Positions 1 to 5,728 of a stretch of DNA of 5,728 bases are shown in pieces. Numbering within the stretch: position 1 is the stretch's first letter; each line of letters starts with the position of its first letter. Source of the stretch: Caldifarciminota bacterium (GTDB taxonomy: Bacteria > Hydrothermota > Hydrothermia > B15-G9 > WFZT01); contig JALSOD010000004.1 in the NCBI GenBank assembly GCA_026986655.1, forward strand, positions 1-5,728, read 5' to 3'. The notes beneath the pieces were generated by a model. The model worked only from the letters and a program-made list of their open reading frames with translations. It did no database searches and had not been told where the DNA came from. A program made the position numbers and the translations under genes.

Positions 1-90
1 AGGACATACGATGTTACAAATGGCAACCTTAACGTTTTAAGCGGAAAGGAAGTTTTTAAGGTACAGATAGGGACATATTTGATAAGATAA
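1..90 (+). CDS. 3' end of an unidentified gene (partial)
   Basis: Frame 1 is open from the first base of the window to a TAA at 88-90 and encodes the last 29 residues of a protein whose start lies outside the window. The other two plus-strand frames meet stops within about 40 bases. The peptide alternates polar and hydrophobic residues (YDVTNGNLNVLSGKEVFKV, then QIGTYLIR), which suggests the final beta-strands of a beta-sandwich. It faintly recalls the fibronectin-III-like C-terminal domain of family 3 glycoside hydrolases, but 29 residues are too few to assign a family. The gene converges on the minus-strand CoA-transferase gene. That it is coding rests only on the open frame and the residue pattern. 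Confidence 0.5.
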   Translation, partial: RTYDVTNGNLNVLSGKEVFKVQIGTYLIR

Positions 91-223
91 ATTTTGGGGA
101 TTTTGAAGGGGAAGTTCTCCAATCTTAGGGAAGAATATGAAGCAACGAATCGCACTTAGAGAGGATGTTAGAAAATTTTTTGAATCATTAAAACAAATTG
201 CAAATAATCAAACGGATTTTGGC

Positions 224-292
224 ATCCCCCTTTTTCCTCTTCTCACGAGGGAAATTCTTCACGAAGTTCCTCCCTCGGCAAAAAGGGGGGAT
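224..292. repeat. Nested palindromic intergenic element (possible dispersed repeat)
   Basis: The outer arms are ATCCCCCTTTTT (224-235) and AAAAAGGGGGGAT (280-292). They pair over 12 bp with a single extra G. Inside them, CGAGGGA (246-252) pairs perfectly with TCCCTCG (271-277), and at the centre CTTC (257-260) faces GAAG (263-266) across two bases. The result would be a long layered hairpin on either strand. The pyrimidine-rich left arm and purine-rich right arm are typical of small palindromic intergenic repeats (REP- or MITE-like) that often get mistaken for small ORFs. There is only one copy in this window, so dispersal through the genome is inferred. It could instead be part of transcription termination for the upstream gene, since a short T run (301-305) follows a few bases later. 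Confidence 0.5.
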
Positions 293-343
293 AAACGAGA
301 TTTTTACCTTGATTATATTTTTTGAACATTCTCCACATTTAGG

Positions 344-380
344 AATAGGGGGGCGCCGCCGTAGGCGGCGCCCCCCTATT
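344..380. terminator. 17-bp GC-rich hairpin between convergent genes, probable bidirectional terminator
   Basis: Bases 344-360 and 364-380 are perfect reverse complements: 17 bp with a GTA loop, including six consecutive G:C pairs and an alternating GC core. The hairpin ends 16 bases beyond the stop codon of the minus-strand CoA-transferase gene and lies about 250 bases past the stop of the plus-strand gene, so it could serve both. Neither side has a proper U-tract immediately after the stem; the plus side continues TGAATTATC. It is therefore not a textbook intrinsic terminator and may work by stem strength alone, act as a 3' mRNA stabiliser, or be a dispersed repeat. Confidence 0.55.
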
Positions 381-396
381 TGAATTATCTTCCCTC

Positions 397-1695
397 TTAA
401 ATCAATTTTCTCTCTTTCGCTGCCTTTTCCAGCTCTTCTCTAAAATCGGGATGGGCTATCTTAATTAATTCTCTTGCCCTCTCTTTCAAATTCTTTCCGT
501 GTAGAAAAGCGACTCCGTACTCTGTCACCACATAATGTACATCCGCTCTTGTGGTAACTACTCCAGCTCCCTGTTTTAGCATGGGCACAATTCTCGAAAT
601 CTGACCGCCCTTTGCAGTAGATGGAAGTGCAATGATAGGCTTACCGTACTTGGCTGCCCCAGCACCTCTGATGAAGTCTACCTGACCACCAAAACCACTG
701 TAAATGTAGGTGCCTATGGAATCGGAACAGACCTGACCTGTCAAATCAATCTCCAGTGCCGAGTTGATAGCTATCATATTCTCATTTTGAGCAATGATGA
801 ACGGATCATTGGTATAGTCGACGGGGTGCATTTCAAATACAGGATTGTCATGAACAAATTCGTACAGTCTTTTTGAGCCAAGAATAAACGTGGCAATAAC
901 CTTACCCATGTGGATAGTTTTCCTTGTTCCTGTAATCATTCCAGCTTCAATACCCTCCATCACCCCATCGGAAACCATCTCGGTATGAATTCCAATATCT
1001 CTCTTTGTGTCCTTCAGAAGTTCGAGCACGGCGTCAGGAATACCACCAATACCAAGCTGAAGGGTTGATCCATCTTCGATCAGATCGGCGATGTACTCTG
1101 CTATTCTTTGCTCGACTTCTGTCGCAGGCTTTCTTGCAAGTTCAGGTAGGTCTTCACTGACTTCAACAATCTTTGCCACTCTTGAGACATGAACAAAGGA
1201 ATCACCGAGGGTTCTTGGCATTTTGTCATTAACCTGTGCAATAACAATTTTGGCAGTTTCTACAGCCGCTTTTGTGGCAAGTACTTCTACACCGTAGCTC
1301 ATAAAACCGTGCTCATCCGGTGGCGACACCTGAATAATAGCCACATCAATTGGAAGCAGACCACGGTAAAATAGGCGTGGAATCTCGTGAAGATGAATTG
1401 GCACATAGTCAGCACGGCCTTCGTTGACCGCCTTTCTATCTGCTGAACCCACAAAGAGTGAGTTATGTCTGAAGTGGCCTTCCATACCCGGCTTTGACAA
1501 TGGGTCATCACCGAGCAAAAGCACGTGAACGAGTTCAACATTCTGAAGTTCATCTTTTCTATCAGCGAGTGCCTGCATGAGAACATAGGGAGCGGCAGCG
1601 TTACCGCTCAAATACACTCTGTCTCCACTTTTAACAACTGAAACCGCCTCTTCCGGCGTTGTTAATTTCTTTTTGTAATCATCGTACCAGGACAT
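397..1695 (-). CDS. Acetyl-CoA hydrolase/transferase family CoA-transferase (4-hydroxybutyrate / butyrate:acetate type)
   Basis: This 432-residue cytoplasmic protein moves CoA between short-chain acids, typically from an acyl-CoA to acetate, through a glutamyl-CoA thioester. Length and layout match the 4-hydroxybutyrate CoA-transferase / butyryl-CoA:acetate CoA-transferase family (about 430-440 residues). The N-terminal transferase domain covers roughly residues 1-195. The glycine-rich GIGGIP lies at 215-220. The expected catalytic glutamate is E239 in IHTEMVSDG, next to position 238 of the characterised clostridial 4-hydroxybutyrate enzyme. The C-terminal domain (about 265-420) carries SGFGGQVDF at 333-341 and EYGVA at 392-396. 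There is no signal peptide. The ATG at 1695 is one base after the alanine dehydrogenase stop, and its ribosome-binding site lies inside the end of that gene, so the two should be cotranscribed and translationally coupled. The family is clear; the acyl substrate (acetate, propionate, butyrate, 4-hydroxybutyrate or succinate) cannot be read from the sequence. Confidence 0.93.
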   Translation of the reverse strand: MSWYDDYKKKLTTPEEAVSVVKSGDRVYLSGNAAAPYVLMQALADRKDELQNVELVHVLLLGDDPLSKPGMEGHFRHNSLFVGSADRKAVNEGRADYVPIHLHEIPRLFYRGLLPIDVAIIQVSPPDEHGFMSYGVEVLATKAAVETAKIVIAQVNDKMPRTLGDSFVHVSRVAKIVEVSEDLPELARKPATEVEQRIAEYIADLIEDGSTLQLGIGGIPDAVLELLKDTKRDIGIHTEMVSDGVMEGIEAGMITGTRKTIHMGKVIATFILGSKRLYEFVHDNPVFEMHPVDYTNDPFIIAQNENMIAINSALEIDLTGQVCSDSIGTYIYSGFGGQVDFIRGAGAAKYGKPIIALPSTAKGGQISRIVPMLKQGAGVVTTRADVHYVVTEYGVAFLHGKNLKERARELIKIAHPDFREELEKAAKERKLI

Positions 1696-1696
1696 T

Positions 1697-2836
1697 TTAT
1701 TTTACCCCCTTCAAGAGTTCTTCTATTGGCTTGAATTCGAGACCTTCTCTTGAGATATTCCTATTTGTAACATGACCACCGTAGGTGTAAACACCTTTCT
1801 GGAGGTCTGGAATTTCAAGTAGTGCCTTATCTACACCAAGTTCAATCATTTTCTTCAAATAGGGGAGAATTGCATTCGTCAATGCGTGGGTTGCGGTCCT
1901 TGCCACACGAGACGGTACGTTGGGAACTGCAAAATGTATAACTCCCTCGTCTTCGTAAACAAAATCTTCACCAGGTGTGAGTCGAGTTGTCTCCGAGCAC
2001 CCCCCCTGGTCTATGGAAAAGTCAATAAGAACCGATCCGCGCTTCATAGTTTTCACCATATCTCTCGTGATTAGAATAGGGGTACGGGCACCGGGCACAA
2101 GTACTGCACAGATAACAACATCGGCAAACTGCAGTAACTTCTGAAGATTACGCTTGTTGTAAAGCATGGTGACAACACGACCACCGAGCATAGATTCTAT
2201 TTTCTCGAGTTTCTCCACATCCTTATCAACTATGTAAACACTCGCCCCTATTCCGGTGAATGCCTTTGCAGCACAGAAACCAAGCGTACCGGCTCCAACG
2301 ATCACTACTTCAGCTGGCGGGATCCCCGGGATACCCGACAGAAGAATACCCCTGCGGCCAGCTCGCCTACTTTCAAGCAGTCTACCAGCGATCTGAACCG
2401 CCATCCTACCAGCAATCTGACTCATGGGGCGTAAAACCGGGAGATTTCCATCGGGCTTCTGAATAATCTCGTATCCGATGGCAGTAATTTTCTTTTTGAG
2501 TATGGAATTGATTATGGACTTTGGAGAAACTGCCAAATGTAGATATCCCATAACAGTCTGCCCATCCTTCATGAGATCACATTCTTCAGCATTCGGGCAT
2601 CTGATCTTCAGAATTACGTCTGAACGTTTAACGACTTCCTCCTTATTGTAAACAATCTGAGCACCAGCTTCACGGTAATCACGGTCGGTAAATCTGGCAC
2701 CTTCTCCAGCACCACTTTCTACAAATACCTTGGCCCCCATGTGGACAAGCTCCATAACCCCTCTCGGGGAGAGGCCAACTCTAATCTCCTCAGTTGCCTT
2801 TATATCTTTGAATTCTTTCGTTATTCCGAAATTCAT
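1697..2836 (-). CDS. ald: Alanine dehydrogenase (NAD-dependent)
   Basis: Cytoplasmic enzyme catalysing L-alanine + NAD+ + H2O to pyruvate + NH4+ + NADH, reversibly. From the ATG at 2836 it has 379 residues, close to the family's 360-400. The N-terminal substrate domain opens MNFGITKEF and has R19 (in EEIRVGLSP), K77 (in LKIRCP) and H100 (in YLHLA), the expected pyruvate-binding and catalytic residues. D276 in SIDQGGC is the second catalytic residue. The Rossmann domain has GAGTLG at 181-186 and an acidic D204 ending the second strand, which favours NAD over NADP. The motif VPNVPSRVARTA near 304-315 resembles the Bacteroidetes-type branch. The in-frame ATG at 2863 would add nine residues but lies upstream of the good Shine-Dalgarno site, so I prefer 2836. 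It is the first gene of a two-gene operon with the CoA-transferase. Related NAD(P) transhydrogenase alpha subunits and lysine-ketoglutarate-type dehydrogenases are less likely given the catalytic set and the length. Confidence 0.93.
   Translation of the reverse strand: MNFGITKEFKDIKATEEIRVGLSPRGVMELVHMGAKVFVESGAGEGARFTDRDYREAGAQIVYNKEEVVKRSDVILKIRCPNAEECDLMKDGQTVMGYLHLAVSPKSIINSILKKKITAIGYEIIQKPDGNLPVLRPMSQIAGRMAVQIAGRLLESRRAGRRGILLSGIPGIPPAEVVIVGAGTLGFCAAKAFTGIGASVYIVDKDVEKLEKIESMLGGRVVTMLYNKRNLQKLLQFADVVICAVLVPGARTPILITRDMVKTMKRGSVLIDFSIDQGGCSETTRLTPGEDFVYEDEGVIHFAVPNVPSRVARTATHALTNAILPYLKKMIELGVDKALLEIPDLQKGVYTYGGHVTNRNISREGLEFKPIEELLKGVK
1705..1711 (-). promoter_or_regulatory. Ribosome-binding site of the CoA-transferase gene, inside the end of ald
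   Basis: Read on the minus strand, AAGGGGG lies nine bases before the ATG at 1695 and forms part of the final Lys-Gly-Val codons of alanine dehydrogenase. It is a G-rich, imperfect Shine-Dalgarno site. With a one-base intercistronic gap, re-initiation by ribosomes finishing ald is the likely mode of translation. Confidence 0.6.
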
Positions 2837-2843
2837 AATTTGT

Positions 2844-2851
2844 ACTCCTTT
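2844..2851 (-). promoter_or_regulatory. Ribosome-binding site that fixes the ald start
   Basis: On the minus strand AAAGGAGT lies seven bases before the ATG at 2836, an ideal distance. The alternative ATG at 2863 is upstream of this site and has no comparable purine run before it. This decides the start in favour of 2836. Confidence 0.85.
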
Positions 2852-2852
2852 G

Positions 2853-2868
2853 AATATTTGCAAATATT
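2853..2868. promoter_or_regulatory. 16-bp perfect palindrome, candidate operator of the ald operon
   Basis: AATATTTGCAAATATT is an exact 16-bp palindrome centred on 2860/2861. It ends one base before the ald ribosome-binding site and overlaps the candidate -10 box (2864-2869). A dimeric repressor bound here would block the operon's promoter and start site. The site is AT-rich, so chance symmetry is possible. No regulator gene lies in the window. Confidence 0.45.
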
Positions 2869-2894
2869 ATGAAAGACTTTTATTGAACAATCAA
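2864..2894 (-). promoter_or_regulatory. Candidate promoter of the ald-CoA-transferase operon
   Basis: On the minus strand TTGATT (2894-2889) and TAATAT (2869-2864) are separated by 19 bases; TTGTTC (2890-2885) with 15 bases is an alternative -35. Both hexamers match the sigma70 consensus at four of six positions and the spacing is not optimal, so this would be a weak or activator-dependent promoter. Transcription would begin near 2857, giving a leader of about 20 bases that just contains the ribosome-binding site. Confidence 0.35.
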
Positions 2895-2895
2895 C

Positions 2896-2929
2896 CTTTT
2901 TACTGCTCTTTCTTTTTACTGCTCTTTCT
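2896..2929. repeat. 16-bp tandem repeat between the divergent -35 boxes
   Basis: CTTTTTACTGCTCTTT occurs at 2896-2911 and again, identically, at 2912-2927, followed by two bases of a third copy. The array almost exactly fills the space between the putative -35 box of the ald operon (ending at 2894) and that of the protease gene (beginning at 2935). It may be a pair of activator or repressor sites serving both promoters, an A/T-rich upstream element, or a recent replication-slippage duplication. Confidence 0.8.
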
Positions 2930-2934
2930 GTAAA

Positions 2935-2963
2935 TTGAAAAAGGTGGTTAATTCAATTAAAAT
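2935..2963 (+). promoter_or_regulatory. Promoter of the secreted protease gene
   Basis: TTGAAA (2935-2940) and TAAAAT (2958-2963) are separated by exactly 17 bases. Each hexamer is close to the sigma70 consensus. Transcription would start near 2970, leaving a leader of about 22 bases that contains the ribosome-binding site. An inverted repeat, AATTGAA (2933-2939) and TTCAATT (2952-2958), overlaps the -35 box and runs up to the -10 box; its half-sites lie 19 bases apart centre to centre, close to two helical turns, so it could be an operator. Confidence 0.6.
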
Positions 2964-2978
2964 AAACCCATCTTTTTG

Positions 2979-2987
2979 AAAGGAGGT
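2979..2987 (+). promoter_or_regulatory. Strong ribosome-binding site of the protease gene
   Basis: AAAGGAGGT is a full-length complement of the usual 16S rRNA 3' end and lies four bases before the ATG at 2992. It fixes that start, and the signal peptide beginning right there agrees. It also shows that the organism uses conventional Shine-Dalgarno initiation, and it predicts strong translation. Confidence 0.85.
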
Positions 2988-2991
2988 AGTT

Positions 2992-5728
2992 ATGAAGAAG
3001 TTATCAGTACTGTTGTCTTTGCTCATTCTAACATCTTTAAGTGCAAAGGCAACCATCGCAGGAAGTCTCGAAAAGGTGCTGGAAAGCTCGAATGACAATG
3101 ACTATATCAGGGTCATGGTCTTTCCAGTTCAACAGCCGGACTATGAAAATCTTGGAAATATGTTCAAAGGAGATAAGAAAGCAGAGGTAGCATATCTTAG
3201 AAATCTCGCCAGAAGTACACAGAGGCCCATTCTTGAGTTCCTTGATCAGCAGAAGGGAAGTGTTGCAGAAAAAGAGGGTTTCTGGATTATCAACGCGATC
3301 TATGTTAAAGCGACCAAAAACACCATCTTGAAACTTGCCGAAAGAGACGATATTGGAAGAATAGAGTTAGACAGTAAAATACACTTAACCAGAGCCATTC
3401 CAAGTTCAAACGATGCGTCAGAAAAGATTGTAAGGTGGAACATAAGGGCTATCCATGCTGACAGTGTATGGTCAATGGGTTATACCGGTCAAGGTATTAT
3501 CCTCGGACAGATAGATACTGGAGTTGACACCTCCCATCCAGCTCTTAGTGGAAAATTTGCTGGTCATTTTTATGATGCTACGAATAATTCTTTCCCGGCA
3601 CCTTATGACGATCTTGGTCATGGTACACACACTATGGGTATAATGGTTGGTGGAGACGGTTCAGGTCCGTTCACCCCAGACATTGGTGTGGCACCAGGGG
3701 CAATGTTTGTTGCGGCTAAAGCTTTTACCTCCTCTGGAGCTTTTAATAGCTGGCTAACTCGAGCCTTCCAGTGGTTTGCAACATTAGCAACTGACTCTGG
3801 CGTTGACGTAAGAGTTATTAACAATTCCTGGGGAGCGTGTGATACTCTATCCTTGTCCCATTGGGATATTATATGGAGCATAAGAAGTCTCGGATTTATT
3901 CCTGTCTTCGCTATAGGTAACCACGACATAAATTGTCCACACGTTCGAGGAGGTACACCTGGTAACTACCCTACTGTAATAGGTGTTGGTTCCGTAAATT
4001 CCATGGATTTTGTTTCAAGTTTTTCTCAAAGAGGACCTGCACCAAATACTTATCCATGGAATGACACAACTTACTGGAGCAGACCTGACTGGAACTTCAT
4101 AAAACCGGACTTAACCGCACCGGGTGAAGGTATTTATTCCAGCATTCCTGGAGGAGGTTATCAATCATGGGATGGTACTTCCATGGCGACTCCACACGTT
4201 AGTGGAGTCATTGCGTTAATGTTGAGTAAAAACCCTTCACTATCCTATTACCAGATATACCAGATACTGACTGACAATGCAAGACATGTAGCAGGTTACA
4301 ACTTCCCCAATAATAATTATGGATGGGGAATTGTTGATGCAGCTGCCGCAATAGAACATACCCCTTCACCCAATAGTCCGATTCTCGTCATTGTCAATGT
4401 CCAGGTCAATGACCCCAATGGGAGACTTGATCCAGGTGACACATCCCAGATATTAATAACATTGACTAACCTATCAAGCGTTTCAGCAAATAACACTATT
4501 GGCTATCTAAGCACAAGTTCCCAGGAAATTTCTATATTGGATTCAATAGGAACGTATGGGACCATCTCACATATGGATACCATTACAAACACCTCTGATC
4601 CATTCACTGTTGTTGTATCTCCCACTATCCAATCCGGTAGTCAAATACCGTTCAATCTTCATATTGTAGCGAATGACTCGCTCTCAGTGGACTTAAATTT
4701 TGAGCTCGAGGTCGGAGTCCCAAGAATGGATTATGCAGATATTGACACCGGTAATTGTATTTTAACCGTCACAGATAACGGTGGCATAGGATTCATGAGC
4801 TCAGACCAAACACAGGGTAATGGTTTTAAATACCCAAAGAATGGGGCCAATACCCTGTTCTATGGTTCTCTCGCCTTTGGAAATGATTCAAGTTATGTGG
4901 TAGACAACTGGTATGAACATGGAACAGAAGATGGCGACTGGGTCTATACCGAGGATCCCCTCGGAAGACTCTACTATGTTAACCCACCACAGGTAGCCAA
5001 TCAGGAGCTATGGGGAATGATGTCCGACAGTGGACACCCGACTCCACAGGGTGTAACAGTAGAGCAAATCGCTTATGGATTTATGAGAGATGGAATAAAC
5101 AACTTCGTCATAATCAAGTATGTGTTTAAAAACAATGGCTCATCAACTTTGAGCAATCTCTACGCAGCCCAGTTTATAGATTTTGATATTGGACAGGACC
5201 CCTCACAAAACTACGCTTTTGTTGATACAACCACAAGATACACTGCATTCATGGCACCGACCAACTACAACCCTGTAGTTGGTATTACACTCCTTTACCC
5301 AAGAGATAACGTAGCAAATATCAGCACAATTTCCAATCCTACCTATGTTTATCCAGATACGGGAATGACTGATGCGAACGAGTGGAAATTCATGTCAGGT
5401 CAGCTACACTTTGGTAATCAGTCTTCTGCAAACGACTACAGTGTGGTTGTGTCAGCAGGTCCATTCTCACTCTCACCCGGTGAGGAAGACTCGGTTGTCT
5501 TTGCGATCGTGGGTGGTACTTCCTTCGCCTCCTACTATGCAAACTGTGACTCAGCTTACAGCGCTTATTTAGTGGGAATCAACGAATCTGTGAATATCCC
5601 TGGAATAAAGACATTCAGAATCGCACCCAATGTAATGAGATCCAGGGGTAAACTAACCTTTACCATAGACAGAAGGTCAAATATTACTGTCAACCTGTTC
5701 GATGTGAGTGGAAGAGTTATAAAACACG
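2992..5728 (+). CDS. Secreted subtilisin-family (S8) protease, bacillopeptidase F type, 3' end outside the window
   Basis: An extracellular serine endopeptidase that would hydrolyse external proteins. The frame is open for 912 codons to the window edge. Residues 1-20 are a Sec signal peptide (MKK, hydrophobic core, SAKA before the probable cut). Residues 21 to about 140 form an I9-like propeptide with a helical stretch, as in bacillopeptidase F. The catalytic domain spans about 148-460: D175 in QIDTGVD, H210 in GHGTHTMG, oxyanion N310 in AIGNHD, and S397 in DGTSMATPH, all present, so it should be active. C283 and C315 may form a disulfide. Residues 464-576 form an Ig/CARDB-like beta module (NDPNGRLDPGD). 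Residues 580-862 are an unassigned beta-rich region. From 873 a FlgD-Ig / type A sorting-domain-like segment begins (RIAPNVM, then VNLFDVSGRVIK) and probably ends 10-30 residues beyond the window. The gene is divergent from the ald operon. The protease family is certain; anchoring or export by the C-terminus is inferred. Confidence 0.95.
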   Translation, partial: MKKLSVLLSLLILTSLSAKATIAGSLEKVLESSNDNDYIRVMVFPVQQPDYENLGNMFKGDKKAEVAYLRNLARSTQRPILEFLDQQKGSVAEKEGFWIINAIYVKATKNTILKLAERDDIGRIELDSKIHLTRAIPSSNDASEKIVRWNIRAIHADSVWSMGYTGQGIILGQIDTGVDTSHPALSGKFAGHFYDATNNSFPAPYDDLGHGTHTMGIMVGGDGSGPFTPDIGVAPGAMFVAAKAFTSSGAFNSWLTRAFQWFATLATDSGVDVRVINNSWGACDTLSLSHWDIIWSIRSLGFIPVFAIGNHDINCPHVRGGTPGNYPTVIGVGSVNSMDFVSSFSQRGPAPNTYPWNDTTYWSRPDWNFIKPDLTAPGEGIYSSIPGGGYQSWDGTSMATPHVSGVIALMLSKNPSLSYYQIYQILTDNARHVAGYNFPNNNYGWGIVDAAAAIEHTPSPNSPILVIVNVQVNDPNGRLDPGDTSQILITLTNLSSVSANNTIGYLSTSSQEISILDSIGTYGTISHMDTITNTSDPFTVVVSPTIQSGSQIPFNLHIVANDSLSVDLNFELEVGVPRMDYADIDTGNCILTVTDNGGIGFMSSDQTQGNGFKYPKNGANTLFYGSLAFGNDSSYVVDNWYEHGTEDGDWVYTEDPLGRLYYVNPPQVANQELWGMMSDSGHPTPQGVTVEQIAYGFMRDGINNFVIIKYVFKNNGSSTLSNLYAAQFIDFDIGQDPSQNYAFVDTTTRYTAFMAPTNYNPVVGITLLYPRDNVANISTISNPTYVYPDTGMTDANEWKFMSGQLHFGNQSSANDYSVVVSAGPFSLSPGEEDSVVFAIVGGTSFASYYANCDSAYSAYLVGINESVNIPGIKTFRIAPNVMRSRGKLTFTIDRRSNITVNLFDVSGRVIKH

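Larger units (their letters stand above)
91..396. other. Convergent intergenic region, no convincing gene
   Basis: This 306-base gap separates the plus-strand gene ending at 90 from the minus-strand CoA-transferase gene ending at 397. Small open frames occur (for example 137-325 and 198-383, both plus). Their second halves run through a palindrome and they resemble no family I know, so I treat them as chance. The stretch 91-223 is AT-rich with no recognisable site. The rest is taken up by the nested palindrome at 224-292 and the GC-rich hairpin at 344-380. Confidence 0.7.

Noticed and set aside
137..325. Open frame of 62 codons on the plus strand in the left intergenic region
   Set aside because: It has a weak purine run upstream, but its second half is simply the translation of the nested palindrome and of sequence leading to the next hairpin. 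It resembles no known protein and overlaps another small open frame equally well.
198..383. Open frame of 61 codons on the plus strand ending in a run of arginines
   Set aside because: The arginine/proline run is the GC-rich hairpin read as codons, and the start is inside AT-rich DNA without a ribosome-binding site.
1299..1586. 95-codon minus-strand open frame inside the CoA-transferase gene
   Set aside because: It is an out-of-frame shadow of a gene with complete family motifs, is rich in Cys, His, Phe and Ser as shadow frames are, and has no start signal.
2315..2340. GC-rich partly repetitive stretch inside ald (GGGATCCCCGGGATACCCG)
   Set aside because: It encodes the repeated Gly-Ile-Pro of the conserved SGIPGIPPAE segment, so codon content explains it.
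2837..2863. Nine-residue N-terminal extension of alanine dehydrogenase from the ATG at 2863
   Set aside because: The Shine-Dalgarno site at 2844-2851 lies inside the extension, and family members begin at the equivalent of MNFGITKEF.
3618..3929. 103-codon minus-strand open frame opposite the protease catalytic domain
   Set aside because: It is antisense to the strongly conserved region holding the catalytic histidine and the oxyanion asparagine; the conservation belongs to the protease frame.
1..5728. Possible CRISPR array, transposase, phage or toxin-antitoxin module
   Set aside because: There are no regularly spaced repeats beyond the single tandem pair, no integrase or transposase motif in any frame, and no small gene pair. 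The window is filled by metabolic and secreted-protease genes.

Overview
The window looks like bacterial chromosome from an anaerobic, amino-acid-using and possibly thermophilic lineage. It is moderately AT-rich, genes begin with clear Shine-Dalgarno sites, and the secreted protease has a multi-module C-terminus ending in a FlgD-Ig / 'sorting-domain'-like segment. That style is common in the Bacteroidetes/FCB group and in candidate phyla such as WOR-3 and Hydrothermae. The taxonomic placement is inference only; there is no rRNA or other phylogenetic marker here.

Layout. (1) Bases 1-90 are the last 29 codons of an unidentified plus-strand gene. (2) Bases 91-396 have no convincing gene. They hold a roughly 69-nt imperfect nested palindrome (224-292) that looks like a dispersed intergenic repeat, and a 17-bp perfect GC-rich hairpin (344-380) lying between two convergent genes. 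(3) Bases 397-2836, minus strand, are a two-gene operon transcribed right to left: alanine dehydrogenase (ald, 1697-2836), then one base later an acetyl-CoA hydrolase/transferase-family CoA-transferase (397-1695). (4) Bases 2837-2991 are a compact divergent control region. It has a good sigma70-type promoter for the protease, a weaker candidate promoter for the operon, a 16-bp perfect palindrome at the operon's start site, and a 16-bp unit repeated in tandem between the two -35 boxes. (5) Bases 2992-5728, plus strand, are a large secreted subtilisin-family (S8) protease of bacillopeptidase F type. It is open to the right edge of the window and so incomplete.

How the genes may fit together (inference). 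The exported protease would degrade external protein. Alanine dehydrogenase would deaminate imported alanine to pyruvate, ammonium and NADH. The CoA-transferase would move CoA between acetate and other short-chain acyl groups in the later steps of fermentation. The shared divergent control region makes joint regulation of protein digestion and amino-acid catabolism plausible but does not prove it.

I see no CRISPR array, transposase, phage gene, tRNA, rRNA or obvious defence system. All complete genes belong to recognisable families. The parts that seem least described are the control region, the two intergenic palindromes and the middle of the protease's C-terminal region.
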